Assembly: GCF_019222765.1 (NCBI RefSeq)
Contig: NZ_CP078145.1
Span: forward strand, 7,378,001 to 7,442,000
Reading direction: 5' to 3'
DNA: 64,000 bases
DNA from: Nocardia iowensis
GTDB taxonomy: Bacteria; Actinomycetota; Actinomycetes; Mycobacteriales; Mycobacteriaceae
The translations under genes and the position numbers were made by a program. A model generated the notes under the pieces. It was given only the letters and a program-made list of their open reading frames with translations, searched no databases and was not told where the DNA came from. Below, piece after piece: positions 1-11,567 of the stretch. Position 1 is the stretch's first letter, and the number at the start of each line of letters is the position of its first letter.

Positions 1-2
1 AC

Positions 3-125
3 GACCCGTCCGGCAAGGCCGAAAAGCTCGGTGGCACCGTCACCACGCGGGTCATCGACCTGGTCACCGGCATCGTCAAATGCGGGCTCAATATCGCGAC
101 GCCGAGCGTACGGTGCTCGATCTGA
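3..125 (+). CDS. 3' end of an unidentified gene (partial)
   Basis: The window opens inside a reading frame on the plus strand that ends in TGA. About 40 codons are visible and their third positions are strongly G/C, which supports coding in this frame; the fragment reads DPSGKAEKLGGTVTTRV and onward. No family is recognised with confidence. The neighbouring frame runs to a stop at 131-133 and ends ERTVLDLTD, which also looks like a natural C-terminus, so a one-base frameshift or sequencing error near position 100-110 is possible. The start lies outside the window. Confidence 0.45.
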   Translation, partial: DPSGKAEKLGGTVTTRVIDLVTGIVKCGLNIATPSVRCSI

Positions 126-156
126 CGGACTGAAACCCGAACCGGAAGCCGGGCGA

Positions 157-942
157 TCAGAGCAAGCTGATCTGCTCGGCTTCTTCCTGTTCCGACACTC
201 GCGCGAGCAGCTCAGGCCCATTGTTCTTCACGCTGTTGACCAGCGTCGGCACCGGTCGCGCCACGATCCCCGCGATCGATTCCTCGCTCGGTGTCTCCAG
301 CAGGCTCGCCGGTGCGGGATGGTCCGGATCGAGCCAGGCGTCCCAGTGCTGCTTCGGCATCGGCAGCGGCATCCGGTCGTGGATGCGGGTCAGGTCGCCG
401 ACCGCGTCGGTGGTCAGGATCGTGCAGGACAGCAGCGGCTCGCTGTCGGGCAGCGACCGGTCGCGCCACACCGACCACAGGCCGGCCATGTACAGCCGCG
501 AGCCGTCGGCCTGCGACATGAAGAAGGGCTTCTTGGCCACCTTCCCCTTCGCGCCCGAATCCGGCTCGACGACCCACTCGTACCAGCCGTCCATCGGCAC
601 CAGGCAGCGCCGATACTTCACCGCGTCCCGGAACGAGGGTGTCGTCGCCGCCTTGTCGGCGCGCGCGTTGAACAGCGGCTTGCCCTTCACCGGAACGCCC
701 GGTTCGGCGGGCTTGGTCCATACCGGGATCAGACCCCAGCGCATGCGCCGGATCCGCAGCTTGGGCTCGTCGTCCTGGTGGCCGTGCTCGTGCCGCTCGA
801 CGACGGTGAGCACCTGGCTCGTCGGCGCGACGTTGTAATTGGTGAAATTGCCCGAGCCCCCCGTGCTTTCGGTTTCATCGATAGCATCCAGCTCGACCGC
901 GAGCCGGCCGGGGTCTGTCGTGGTCGCATATCGTCCGCACAT
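157..942 (-). CDS. SOS response-associated peptidase family protein (SRAP, YedK/HMCES-like)
   Basis: A 261-residue SRAP protein. This family protects abasic sites in single-stranded DNA by forming a thiazolidine crosslink through Cys2. The start is fixed by that chemistry: the protein must begin MCGRY so that removal of Met exposes Cys2, although the frame stays open far upstream. The other conserved elements are visible: NVAPT near residue 35, WGLIPVW, FNARAD, GWYEW with the conserved Glu, and RIHDRMP with the conserved His near the C-terminal third. It is divergent from the aldehyde dehydrogenase gene. I see no GAAC-N4-GTTC type SOS box in the 200 bases between them, so LexA control is not supported by the sequence. 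Confidence 0.92.
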   Translation of the reverse strand: MCGRYATTTDPGRLAVELDAIDETESTGGSGNFTNYNVAPTSQVLTVVERHEHGHQDDEPKLRIRRMRWGLIPVWTKPAEPGVPVKGKPLFNARADKAATTPSFRDAVKYRRCLVPMDGWYEWVVEPDSGAKGKVAKKPFFMSQADGSRLYMAGLWSVWRDRSLPDSEPLLSCTILTTDAVGDLTRIHDRMPLPMPKQHWDAWLDPDHPAPASLLETPSEESIAGIVARPVPTLVNSVKNNGPELLARVSEQEEAEQISLL

Positions 943-1006
943 ATCTCGATACTCCCACTCGACACCGACAGTCTCATGGACAATTGATCCATAGCTGGTG
1001 ACCAGT

Positions 1007-1033
1007 TGAGAGTTTTGACCTAACATTCTCTCA
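1007..1033. promoter_or_regulatory. imperfect inverted repeat in a divergent promoter region
   Basis: TGAGAG and CTCTCA face each other across a 15-base spacer between the SRAP and aldehyde dehydrogenase genes. A TTGACC hexamer lies inside the spacer. It could be an operator for either gene. The arms are short, so chance is a real alternative. Confidence 0.3.
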
Positions 1034-1146
1034 GAGGATGGGTGGTCCGTGCCCGTCCGCTGACGCATGCGCACCGACCGGCCGCCACCAGGAGCAATCG
1101 GGCCCACGTCGTCCCGAGCACCCACCCGCAAGAGGAGAGACCCACC

Positions 1147-2655
1147 GTGACATCCACCGACACCAAACCTGCCGACCACGACACGGCGCTCACGTCGGTC
1201 AATCCCGCCACGGGCGAGGTCATCGCCACCCACCCGATCGCGGACGAGGACGCGGTGCGCGCGGCCGTCGCGAAGGCCCGGGCGGCCGCCGCCACCTGGG
1301 GCGCGCTGAGCTACGACGAGCGCAAGACGCACCTGCTGCGCTGGTCGAGCCAGCTGGTCGCCGATTCCGACGAGTTCTGCCAGCTGATCCACGCCGAGAA
1401 CGGCAAGCCGCTCGACGACGCCTTCCTGGAACTGATGCTCGCGCTCGAGCACATCGCCTGGGCGGCCAAGAACGCCAAGAAGGTGCTCTCGCCCAAGAAG
1501 GTCTCGCCCGGCGCGTTCATGTCGAACTTCGCCGCCAGGGTCGAGCAGCGACCGCTCGGCGTCGTCGGCGTGATCGGCCCGTGGAACTACCCGGTCTACA
1601 CGCCCAACGGCTCCATCGGCTACGCGCTCGCCGCGGGCAACACCGTGGTGTTCAAGCCGAGCGAATACTCGACCAGCATCGGCAATTTCCTGGCCGCGGC
1701 GTTCGCCAAGGCCAATCCCGATCTGCCCGAGGGCGTGTTCATCACGATCAATGGCTATGGCGCGACCGGCGCGGCGCTGGTCAAGTCGGGCGTCGACAAG
1801 CTCGCGTTCACCGGCTCGACCGCGACCGGCAAGCGGATCATGGCCGCGGCCGCCGAGAACCTCACCCCGGTGCTGCTCGAATGCGGCGGCAAGGACGCCG
1901 TGATCGTGGCCGGTGACGCGAACGTGAAGGCCGCCGCCGACGCGGTCGCCTGGGGCGCCACCGCCAACAGCGGCCAGACCTGCGCGGGTGTGGAGCGGGT
2001 GTACGTCGACCGTTCGGTGCGCGACGAGTTCGTCGCCGAGGTAAAGAAGATCCTGGAAAAGATCGGCCCCGGCTCGGGTGCCGAGGCCGCCTACGGCCCG
2101 ATGACCATGCCGAGTCAGGTCGACATCGTGCGCCGCCACATCGAGTCCGCGCTGAAGAACGGCGGCACCGCCGTGCTCGGCGGCCCGGAATCGGTGAAGG
2201 CGCCGTTCATCGAACCGGTGGTGCTGGTCGACGTGGACGAGAAGTCCGAGGCGGTGCAGGAGGAAACCTTCGGCCCGACGGTCACCATCCGCACCGTCGA
2301 CGGCGTGGACGAGGCGGTCGAGCTGGCCAACAGCTCCAAGTACGGGCTGTCCTCGGCGGTGTACTCGAAGAAGAACGGGCTCGAGATCGCGCGCAGGCTG
2401 CACGTCGGCGCCACCTCGGTGAACTCGGTGCTCGCCTTCGCCGCCATCCCCGGCCTGCCGTTCGGCGGCGTCGGCGATTCCGGCATCGGCCGCATCCACG
2501 GCGAGCCCGGCCTGCGCGAATTCGCCCGCCCGCACTCGATCGCGGTGCAGCGCTTCGCGATTCCCGGCATGGCGTTGCTCAGCTACTCGCGCACCCAGTC
2601 CACCATGAAGCTGCTGCGCAAGTTGGTTCCGTTCATCCACGGCCGCCACAAGTAG
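1147..2655 (+). CDS. NAD(P)-dependent aldehyde dehydrogenase family protein
   Basis: A 502-residue aldehyde dehydrogenase that oxidises an aldehyde to a carboxylate in the cytoplasm. GPWNYP marks the cofactor-binding region, FTGSTATG the nucleotide contact, LECGGKD carries the general-base Glu and NSGQTC the catalytic Cys; EETFGP follows in the C-terminal part. The GTG start is chosen because an AAGAGGAGAG ribosome site lies just upstream, although the frame is open 35 codons further back. The hydrophobic, basic C-terminus resembles long-chain aldehyde dehydrogenases, and the alkane hydroxylases elsewhere in the window would fit a fatty aldehyde substrate, but this is inference. Succinate-semialdehyde or aryl aldehydes are alternatives. 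Confidence 0.88.
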   Translation: MTSTDTKPADHDTALTSVNPATGEVIATHPIADEDAVRAAVAKARAAAATWGALSYDERKTHLLRWSSQLVADSDEFCQLIHAENGKPLDDAFLELMLALEHIAWAAKNAKKVLSPKKVSPGAFMSNFAARVEQRPLGVVGVIGPWNYPVYTPNGSIGYALAAGNTVVFKPSEYSTSIGNFLAAAFAKANPDLPEGVFITINGYGATGAALVKSGVDKLAFTGSTATGKRIMAAAAENLTPVLLECGGKDAVIVAGDANVKAAADAVAWGATANSGQTCAGVERVYVDRSVRDEFVAEVKKILEKIGPGSGAEAAYGPMTMPSQVDIVRRHIESALKNGGTAVLGGPESVKAPFIEPVVLVDVDEKSEAVQEETFGPTVTIRTVDGVDEAVELANSSKYGLSSAVYSKKNGLEIARRLHVGATSVNSVLAFAAIPGLPFGGVGDSGIGRIHGEPGLREFARPHSIAVQRFAIPGMALLSYSRTQSTMKLLRKLVPFIHGRHK

Positions 2656-2753
2656 GTGAATTGCGTTGCGTGGCATCTCGGCCGCGAACACGCAGCGCCG
2701 CAGGCGGTGCAAATTGAACACCGCCCGTGTGTTCGGTCCGGTGATGGGTGAAG

Positions 2754-4055
2754 ATGGAACACGTGAGTTTCTGGCCAGCGCCCTATGTCGATGTCCCTGT
2801 GCACGCGACCGTGACCTTGCCCGGATCGAAGTCGATCACGAACCGGGCATTGATCTTGGCCGCCCTGGCCGACGGCCCGTCGACGCTGACCGGTGCGCTG
2901 CGCAGCCGGGACACCAACCTGATGATCGCGGCGCTGTGCGCGCTCGGCACGAGCATCGAGGGCGACGGTGAGACGCTGACGGTGACCCCGGCCCCGCTGC
3001 GCGGCGGCGCCGTCGACTGCGGCCTCGCGGGCACGGTGATGCGTTTCCTGCCGCCGCTGGCCGCGCTCGCCGCGGGCGATGTGGCGTTCGACGGTGACGC
3101 GCAGGCCAGGCTTCGCCCGCTCAGCACCATCTTGGACGCGCTGCGCAGCCTCGGCGCGGAGATCGACGGCAGCGCGCTGCCGTTCACGGTGCACGGCAAG
3201 GGTGCGCTGCGCGGCGGCGCGGTGACCATCGATGCCTCCGGTTCCTCGCAATTCGTGTCCGGCCTGCTGCTGTCGGCGGCCCGGTTCGACGAGGGCCTGA
3301 TCGTGCATCACGACGGCAAGGCACTGCCGTCGATGCCGCACATCGAGATGACCGTCGAGATGCTGCGCCGGGCGGACGTGCAGGTGCAGGCGCCCGAGCA
3401 CAGCCGTAAGGCGCAGACCTGGCAGGTGGCACCCGGACCCATCCGCGCGGTGGACTGGGATGTCGAGCCGGATCTGTCCAATGCGACGCCGTTCCTCGCC
3501 GCCGCCGCCGTCACCGGGGGCGAGGTCAAGATCCCGCACTGGCCGCGGCTCACCACCCAGCCGGGCGATGTGATCCGCGAGATCCTGGTGCGGATGGGCG
3601 CCGAGGCGCGCATCTTCGACGGCGTGCTGACCGTGCAGGGCCCGGATCGTCTGGCCGGCATCGATATCGACCTGCACGACGTCGGCGAGTTGACCCCGAC
3701 GGTCGCGGCATTGGCCGCACTGGCCGAATCCCCGTCCTTGCTGCGCGGCATCGCGCACCTGCGCGGGCACGAGACCGACCGGCTCGCCGCGCTGTCCACC
3801 GAGATCAACCGGCTCGGCGGCAAGGTCACCGAGACTCAGGACGGACTAGAGATCGTGCCCGCCGAATTGCACGGTGGCCGTTGGCATTCCTACGCCGACC
3901 ACCGAATGGCCACGGCCGGAGCGATTCTCGGCCTGCGAGTGCCCGGCATCGAGATCGAGGACATCGGCACCACCGCCAAGACACTGCCGAATTTCGTTGC
4001 GCTGTGGGAGCGGATGCTCGATCCCACGCTCTCCGATCAAGGGGCGGCGCACTGA
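2754..4055 (+). CDS. aroA: 3-phosphoshikimate 1-carboxyvinyltransferase (EPSP synthase)
   Basis: Shikimate-pathway enzyme that joins phosphoenolpyruvate to shikimate 3-phosphate. The protein has the two-domain EPSP synthase layout: [11 protein letters not shown] near the N-terminus (shikimate phosphate and PEP contacts), LAGTVMRF near residue 90, [15 protein letters not shown], and LRGHETDRL plus YADHRMA toward the C-terminus. It is about 430 residues and closely matches mycobacterial AroA in order of motifs. The start is uncertain: ATG at 2754 or GTG at 2763 (VSFWPAPYV), with no strong ribosome site for either. The stop overlaps the next gene, rsgA, as in M. tuberculosis Rv3227-Rv3228. Confidence 0.96.
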   Translation: MEHVSFWPAPYVDVPVHATVTLPGSKSITNRALILAALADGPSTLTGALRSRDTNLMIAALCALGTSIEGDGETLTVTPAPLRGGAVDCGLAGTVMRFLPPLAALAAGDVAFDGDAQARLRPLSTILDALRSLGAEIDGSALPFTVHGKGALRGGAVTIDASGSSQFVSGLLLSAARFDEGLIVHHDGKALPSMPHIEMTVEMLRRADVQVQAPEHSRKAQTWQVAPGPIRAVDWDVEPDLSNATPFLAAAAVTGGEVKIPHWPRLTTQPGDVIREILVRMGAEARIFDGVLTVQGPDRLAGIDIDLHDVGELTPTVAALAALAESPSLLRGIAHLRGHETDRLAALSTEINRLGGKVTETQDGLEIVPAELHGGRWHSYADHRMATAGAILGLRVPGIEIEDIGTTAKTLPNFVALWERMLDPTLSDQGAAH

Positions 4056-5068
4056 AAAAGCGCGAGTACGACGAATCCGACGTCCGGGTACGCCCGGGCA
4101 AGAGTTCGCGTCCCCGCACGAAAACCCGTCCGCAGCACAATGACGCGGAATCGGCCATGGTGGTGGCGGTGGATCGCGGCCGATGGGGTTGTGTGCTCGG
4201 CGGCGATCCGACTCGGCAGATCGTCGCCATGCGCGCCAGAGAACTGGGCCGCACGCCGATCGTGGTCGGTGATCAGGTGGACGTGGTGGGCGACCTGTCC
4301 GGCCGACCCGACTCGCTGGCTCGCATCGTCCGGGTCACCGAACGCCGAACGGTGTTGCGGCGCACCGCCGATGACACCGATCCGTTCGAGCGGATCGTGG
4401 TCGGCAATGCCGAGCAGCTGTTCATGGTGGTCGCGCTCGCCGACCCGCCGCCGCGCACCGGTTTCGTCGAACGCTGCATGGTCGCCGCGTATGCCGGTGG
4501 GTTGCACCCGGTGCTGTGCCTGACCAAACACGACTTGGCCGCCGAGTCCGAATTCGCTTCCGCCTTCGAGGATCTCGACCTCACCATCGTCTACGGTGGC
4601 GTCGACGACCCGCTCGAGCCGGTGCTCGAACTGCTCACCGGACGACTCACCGCCTTCATCGGCCACTCCGGCGTCGGCAAGTCGACGCTGGTGAATCGCC
4701 TTGTGCCGGACGCGTATCGGGCTGTCGGCGAAGTCTCCGGGGTCGGCAAGGGCAAACACACCTCTACCCAGTCGGTCGCGCTGCCCCTCCCCGGCGGCGG
4801 CTGGGTGATCGACACCCCCGGCATCCGCTCCTTCGGCCTGGCCCACATCACCCCCGACGACGTGGTCGCCGCCTTCAGCGACCTCGCCGCCGCCATCGAG
4901 GACTGCCCGCGCGGCTGCACCCATCTCGGCCCACCCGCCGACCCCGAATGCGCACTGGACAAACTCCCCGGCAAGGAGCGCCGGGTGGCCGCCATCCGGC
5001 TCTTGCTCACCGCCCTGAACTCCAACGACCATTGGCGCACCAACAGCGGCCCGAGCACCATCGATTAG
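4052..5068 (+). CDS. rsgA: small-subunit ribosome biogenesis GTPase RsgA, probable CTG start
   Basis: A circularly permuted GTPase that assists late maturation of the 30S subunit. The G4 motif TKHD comes before G1 (GHSGVGKST) and G3 (DTPG), the permuted order typical of RsgA. The C-terminal zinc finger shows DCPRGCTH followed by ECAL. The conserved mycobacterial N-terminus begins a few residues before [15 protein letters not shown]. In this frame the only plausible initiator there is CTG, which forms a CTGA overlap with the aroA stop and is preceded by AAGGGG. An initiation further downstream would remove the conserved basic N-terminus. Translational coupling to aroA is likely. Confidence 0.93.
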   Translation: MKKREYDESDVRVRPGKSSRPRTKTRPQHNDAESAMVVAVDRGRWGCVLGGDPTRQIVAMRARELGRTPIVVGDQVDVVGDLSGRPDSLARIVRVTERRTVLRRTADDTDPFERIVVGNAEQLFMVVALADPPPRTGFVERCMVAAYAGGLHPVLCLTKHDLAAESEFASAFEDLDLTIVYGGVDDPLEPVLELLTGRLTAFIGHSGVGKSTLVNRLVPDAYRAVGEVSGVGKGKHTSTQSVALPLPGGGWVIDTPGIRSFGLAHITPDDVVAAFSDLAAAIEDCPRGCTHLGPPADPECALDKLPGKERRVAAIRLLLTALNSNDHWRTNSGPSTID

Positions 5069-5126
5069 TGCTGGTCGGGTGACCCAGTTGGGGACGTTCC
5101 CCACTGAGTGGCACGGGCAGCCTCGC

Positions 5127-5528
5127 TCAGTCGGGTAGCGCCTCGCTGGACCCGTCCTGCCCATCGGGCTGGCCGGGGGCGAAGGGCCATTCCTCGAACC
5201 AGGTGCAGCGGCCGTCCTGGTCGAAGCGCAGGATCCACAGATCGCGCCAGCGGGCGGGCTGGTCGGGGTATTCGACCTCGGCTCGGACTACCGCGGTGAG
5301 TCCGTCCACCGCGACGACCTCGCGTTCGATCGTGAACGACTCGTCGGGCCCGTCGCGGCCGGACTCCCAGAACTTCGCTAGCGCGGGTAGCCCCGTGAGC
5401 GGTTCCGCCCAGGGAGAAACCAGGTATCCGATATCGGAGGCGAAGAGGTCGCCGAGCTTCTCGGTCCCCGGCGTCCGCCAGGCCCGTTCGTATTCGCCGA
5501 CCCATGCCTCAACTGTGCTCCGGTCCAC
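5127..5528 (-). CDS. SnoaL/NTF2-like nuclear transport factor 2 family protein
   Basis: A small protein of about 133 residues with the cone-shaped NTF2-like fold expected from VEAWVGEYERAWRTPGTEKL at the N-terminus, a central LFASDIGYL, and the strand pattern ending in LWILRFDQDGRCTWFEEW. Members bind small hydrophobic ligands or act as isomerases or cyclases, and the substrate here cannot be told. The start is uncertain. I chose GTG immediately before DRST; the frame is open 27 codons upstream but those codons look non-coding. It converges on rsgA. Confidence 0.75.
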   Translation of the reverse strand: MDRSTVEAWVGEYERAWRTPGTEKLGDLFASDIGYLVSPWAEPLTGLPALAKFWESGRDGPDESFTIEREVVAVDGLTAVVRAEVEYPDQPARWRDLWILRFDQDGRCTWFEEWPFAPGQPDGQDGSSEALPD

Positions 5529-5652
5529 GACGAAAAAAGCTACGCCTGTTCGGCACGCTCCGTGCGGGTTCCGCCGCAAAAGCGATCTCACCGGGCCGCC
5601 CGCCGCCACCCACCTCTTGATTTCCCGGCCTGCCGAATCGCCTGCGAAACGC

Positions 5653-5690
5653 AGAAGGCGCCCGAGGACCGGAGTCCTTGGGCGCCTTCT
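5653..5690 (-). terminator. bidirectional hairpin terminator after secA1
   Basis: Near-perfect inverted repeat AGAAGGCGCCC / GGGCGCCTTCT with a short inner stem (AGGA / TCCT). It sits 18 bases past the secA1 stop on the minus strand, between secA1 and the NTF2-like gene. Confidence 0.75.
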
Positions 5691-5708
5691 CGATTCAGCT
5701 ACCAGCCG

Positions 5709-8525
<2,817 letters not shown>

Positions 8526-8773
8526 GCGACCCTCACCAATCCGTAGCAACCTCGTCAGTGTCAGCGCAGGCACGGGTCTCGTCAGTCCTCTGGTCGGTGT
8601 GTCATTCGTGTCGTCGGCGCCGGGCCGAGGGGTGGACTCACGGCCGGCGTGCGGGCTCGCGCGCGAACGCGGAATCCGCTGCACGCTTCATGGTAATGCG
8701 GTGCCGATCGTAGGTGCCGACGAGCAGCGACGTTCGGCCGCACAGCCCGTGGCCGGGTCGTCCGCCCTGGTAC

Positions 8774-9310
8774 TCACAGTACGCGGAACGCGGTCAGCTG
8801 CCAGCCCGCCCGGTGCAGAACGACGCACCCGGCCACCGCGAAGACCCGCTGGCCGCGCTGGTACCTGCCGTATACCTCGGCGGTGTTCGGCTCGGTCAGC
8901 TCGACACCGAGCTTGGTCAGCCGGGCTGGACCGAGCGCGCGGCCGGGCTGCGGGGAACGCGCCAGCGTTTCGATCGCGGCCAGCACCGAGGGCGCCGCGA
9001 GCCTGCGCAGCTGAGCCGCCGGCCGCCGGCCGTCCAGCACCTCGAGCACCAGCCGCAGCGAACTTTCCGCGAATCGGCTTGCGGCCGAACCTGTTTCACC
9101 GTCGGTGCCGTACGATGGAAGACGACCGTCGTGCCGGGCGCGTCGATCCGCGGCCCGGGTAGCCGACCCGCTATGTGTCGGCATGCGGCGGCGACAGGGC
9201 AGCGCGGCTCGTGGCGACAACGCATCCGAGCGCGGGTGGCCGGGCCGATCTCCGTCCAGCGGTGGCTCGAAATGCGGAGCGGGCGAAAGCGATGGTCGTC
9301 GACTGTGCAT
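8774..9310 (-). CDS. Rv3235 family protein
   Basis: A protein of up to 178 residues. The C-terminal two thirds carry the Rv3235-type domain: LRLVLEVLDGRRPAAQL, a central helix, then VYGRYQRGQRVFAVAGCV and a short terminal strand. Function is unknown; in actinobacteria such proteins occur near secA, and here the gene is directly upstream of secA1 on the same strand. The first 40 or so residues are low-complexity and may not be translated. An internal ATG at 9184 (MPTHSG) is an alternative start. It is divergent from the acyltransferase gene. Confidence 0.7.
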   Translation of the reverse strand: MHSRRPSLSPAPHFEPPLDGDRPGHPRSDALSPRAALPCRRRMPTHSGSATRAADRRARHDGRLPSYGTDGETGSAASRFAESSLRLVLEVLDGRRPAAQLRRLAAPSVLAAIETLARSPQPGRALGPARLTKLGVELTEPNTAEVYGRYQRGQRVFAVAGCVVLHRAGWQLTAFRVL

Positions 9311-9491
9311 CCGGTGTCCCCCTGTGATCGAATCGAGTTCCCCGTGCTCGAGTCAGACAGCTTGCCACGGAAGCCGGGACGGGTAAAGGGGAACGCCGAT
9401 TTCACCGGATACGCCACAGCGGACGAGCTGAAACCTTGTGGCGCCAGCACAATGGGCGTGAGGCGGCATCGAAAAAGGAGCACCGGGCAGC

Positions 9492-10910
9492 GTGATCACG
9501 AGACTGACGCCGCAGGACGCGTCGTTCTATCGGCTCGAGTCGAGCAGCAATCCGATCCACATCGGCTCCCTCGCGATCGTCCGAAATACCGAGCAGGGTG
9601 GCAATGGTGAGCCGGTGCTCGACTATGACCGGCTGGTGGATCTGGTCGAGGCCCGGCTCTCGCTGGTGCCCCGGTATCGCCGCAAAGTGCGGGAGATCCC
9701 CTTCGCCCTCGGCCGTCCGGTCTGGGTGGAAGATAGCCAGTTCGACATCACCTATCACATTCGCCGCTCGGCCCTGCCGACGCCGGGCACCGACGCGCAA
9801 CTGCACGACCTGATCGCCCGGCTGGCCTCCCGGCCGCTGGATCAGACCAGGCCGCTGTGGGAGATGCATCTGATCGAGGGCCTGTCCGACGGCCGCTGCG
9901 CGATCTTCACCAAGTCGCATTCCGCGCTGGTCGACGGGGATACCGCGCTGGAGATCGGCCACGTCATCCTCGATACCGGGCCGTCGCCGCGCGAGTTGGC
10001 CGACGACGCCTGGCTCGCGCCGCGCGAACCCAACGATGTGGAACTGCTCGTCGGCGCGTTGACCCATCTGGCCGCGCAACCGCGCGAAGCGCTGGAGGTG
10101 GCCCGGCACGCGAGCGGGCACGCCTTCGCGGTGATCGGTGCCGCGGGGCGCGCGATGGATTCGGTGGTCTCGGCGGTGCGCGCCGCGACAACCGGCGCGC
10201 CGGACAGTCCCCTGAACGCGCGCACCTCGCGCAACCGTCGGCTGGACGTGGTGCGCACCGACCTCGAGGACTACCGCAAGATCCGCAAGCGCTTCGACTG
10301 CTCGATCAACGACGTCATCCTCGCGGTGGTCACCGGCGCGCTGCGCAACTGGCTGCTCTCGCGCGGCGAGGCGCTTACCGAGTCGACGACGCTGCGCGCC
10401 GTGGTACCGATGTCGGTGTATGTCGAAGGAGCAGGCGGCGATCAGCTGAAACCGGCCAGCGAGGTCTCCTCGTTCCTGATCGATCTGCCGGTCGGCGAAC
10501 CCAATCCGGTGATGCGGCTTTCGCACATCGCGCACGCCACCGAGGCCAATGGCAAACAGCATCGCGGCGTGCGCGCGCGCACGCTGGTGCACCTGGCCGG
10601 GTTCGCTCCGGCGAGCCTGCATGCGATGAGCGTGCGCGCGGCGAGTACGTTCGCAGAGCACACGTTCAATCTGGTGATCACCAACGCACCGGGTCCGCAG
10701 ACGCCGATGTTCATCGGCGGCGCGCGGATGCTGGAGATGTATCCGGTGTCGCCGCTGCTGCGCAATCAGGCCTCGAGCATCGGGATCACGTCCTATGACG
10801 GACGCGTTTTCTACGGACTCAACGCCGACCGCGACGCGATGGCCGACATCGGCGTGCTGGCCGCGTCGGTGCGCGATTCCATGGAGGAGATGCTCGGTGC
10901 CTGCGTCTGA
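9492..10910 (+). CDS. wax ester synthase/diacylglycerol acyltransferase family protein (Tgs3-like)
   Basis: A 472-residue WS/DGAT protein. Such enzymes esterify acyl-CoA to diacylglycerol or long alcohols to make storage lipid at the membrane or lipid-droplet surface. The N-terminus ITRLTPQDASFYRLES is typical. The active-site motif HHxxxDG is degenerate: the sequence reads KSHSALVDGD, keeping the first His and replacing the second by Ser. M. tuberculosis Tgs3 (Rv3234c) has a comparable change (KSHQALING), so this marks the Tgs3 subgroup rather than a fresh mutation. The C-terminal DUF1298 segment with NAPGPQTPMFIGG is intact. It starts the run acyltransferase, DUF6912 protein, ferredoxin reductase, desaturase, all on one strand. 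Confidence 0.88.
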   Translation: MITRLTPQDASFYRLESSSNPIHIGSLAIVRNTEQGGNGEPVLDYDRLVDLVEARLSLVPRYRRKVREIPFALGRPVWVEDSQFDITYHIRRSALPTPGTDAQLHDLIARLASRPLDQTRPLWEMHLIEGLSDGRCAIFTKSHSALVDGDTALEIGHVILDTGPSPRELADDAWLAPREPNDVELLVGALTHLAAQPREALEVARHASGHAFAVIGAAGRAMDSVVSAVRAATTGAPDSPLNARTSRNRRLDVVRTDLEDYRKIRKRFDCSINDVILAVVTGALRNWLLSRGEALTESTTLRAVVPMSVYVEGAGGDQLKPASEVSSFLIDLPVGEPNPVMRLSHIAHATEANGKQHRGVRARTLVHLAGFAPASLHAMSVRAASTFAEHTFNLVITNAPGPQTPMFIGGARMLEMYPVSPLLRNQASSIGITSYDGRVFYGLNADRDAMADIGVLAASVRDSMEEMLGACV

Positions 10911-10920
10911 TCAGGAGAAA

Positions 10921-11469
10921 ATGCGGGTCTACATCCCCGCGACGGTGCCGATGCTGCGCGAGCTCGTCGCGAACCGGGAACTGCGCCCGGTCGGCGGCAC
11001 CGCGTTCGCGGTGACCCCGGCGCTGCGCGAGGCCTACGCCTCTGGCGACGAAGAGGAACTGGCCGAGGTGGCGATGGGCGAGGCCGCCCGCGCCTCGCTG
11101 CGCCTGCTCGCCGCCGAACGCGACGAAAGCGACGAGTCGGCCGAGCCAACCGACGACGCGGAACCGGTGGCCACCGGCGGGCCGGTGTACCGGCGCGCGG
11201 TGATCGCCGCCGACGTGACCGGCGCGAAGCTACGCCCCGACCTCGACGACGCCGTCGTGCGACTGGCCGGGCCGGTGACCTACAACCAGATCGGCTGCGT
11301 GCACGTCGATCTGGCCGAGGCCGAGCCCGAGGTGGCCAAGGCGGTCGACGTGGTCGACGCCGCCGATCTCGGCGATACCGACGCCGAATTCGTGCTTGGC
11401 GACGCAGAGGATCATCAGCTCGCCTGGTACGCCGCGCAGGAGCTGCCGTTCCTGCTCGAACTGCTCTGA
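10921..11469 (+). CDS. DUF6912 family protein (Rv3231c-like)
   Basis: An acidic protein of 182 residues, homologous in order and motifs to Rv3231c: it begins MRVYIPATVPMLRELV and ends LAWYAAQELPFLLELL, with YASGDEEELAEVAM in between. Its function is not known. The conserved N-terminus favours ATG at 10921. A GTG at 10897, overlapping the end of the acyltransferase gene and placed well behind a GGAGGA, would add eight residues. The tight link to the acyltransferase and the ferredoxin reductase is conserved in mycobacteria and suggests a role in the same lipid pathway, but there is no direct evidence. Confidence 0.85.
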   Translation: MRVYIPATVPMLRELVANRELRPVGGTAFAVTPALREAYASGDEEELAEVAMGEAARASLRLLAAERDESDESAEPTDDAEPVATGGPVYRRAVIAADVTGAKLRPDLDDAVVRLAGPVTYNQIGCVHVDLAEAEPEVAKAVDVVDAADLGDTDAEFVLGDAEDHQLAWYAAQELPFLLELL

Positions 11470-11498
11470 CCTGCTGTGCCCGGCCACGATCGGCCAGC

Positions 11499-11528
11499 TA
11501 ACCTACGATGCCGTAACCTGGCTACGGC
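11499..11528. promoter_or_regulatory. candidate operator upstream of the ferredoxin reductase
   Basis: GCCGTA and TACGGC face each other over a seven-base spacer (11510-11528), and TAACCTACGA lies directly upstream (11499-11508). The core TAACCTACG recurs in front of the second desaturase gene at 15676-15702, so a common repressor is plausible. The site lies 40 bases before the reductase start. Confidence 0.55.
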
Positions 11529-11567
11529 GTAGCAGCGCATCCGACGACAGGAAGACGAACGGCAGCG

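Noticed and set aside
943..1146. LexA-type SOS box for the SRAP gene
   Set aside because: No GAAC-N4-GTTC palindrome is present in the intergenic region.
945..2721. Very long minus-strand open frame running from the SRAP gene through the aldehyde dehydrogenase gene
   Set aside because: It is an antisense shadow of the dehydrogenase in G/C-rich DNA; only the part after MCGRY belongs to a known family.
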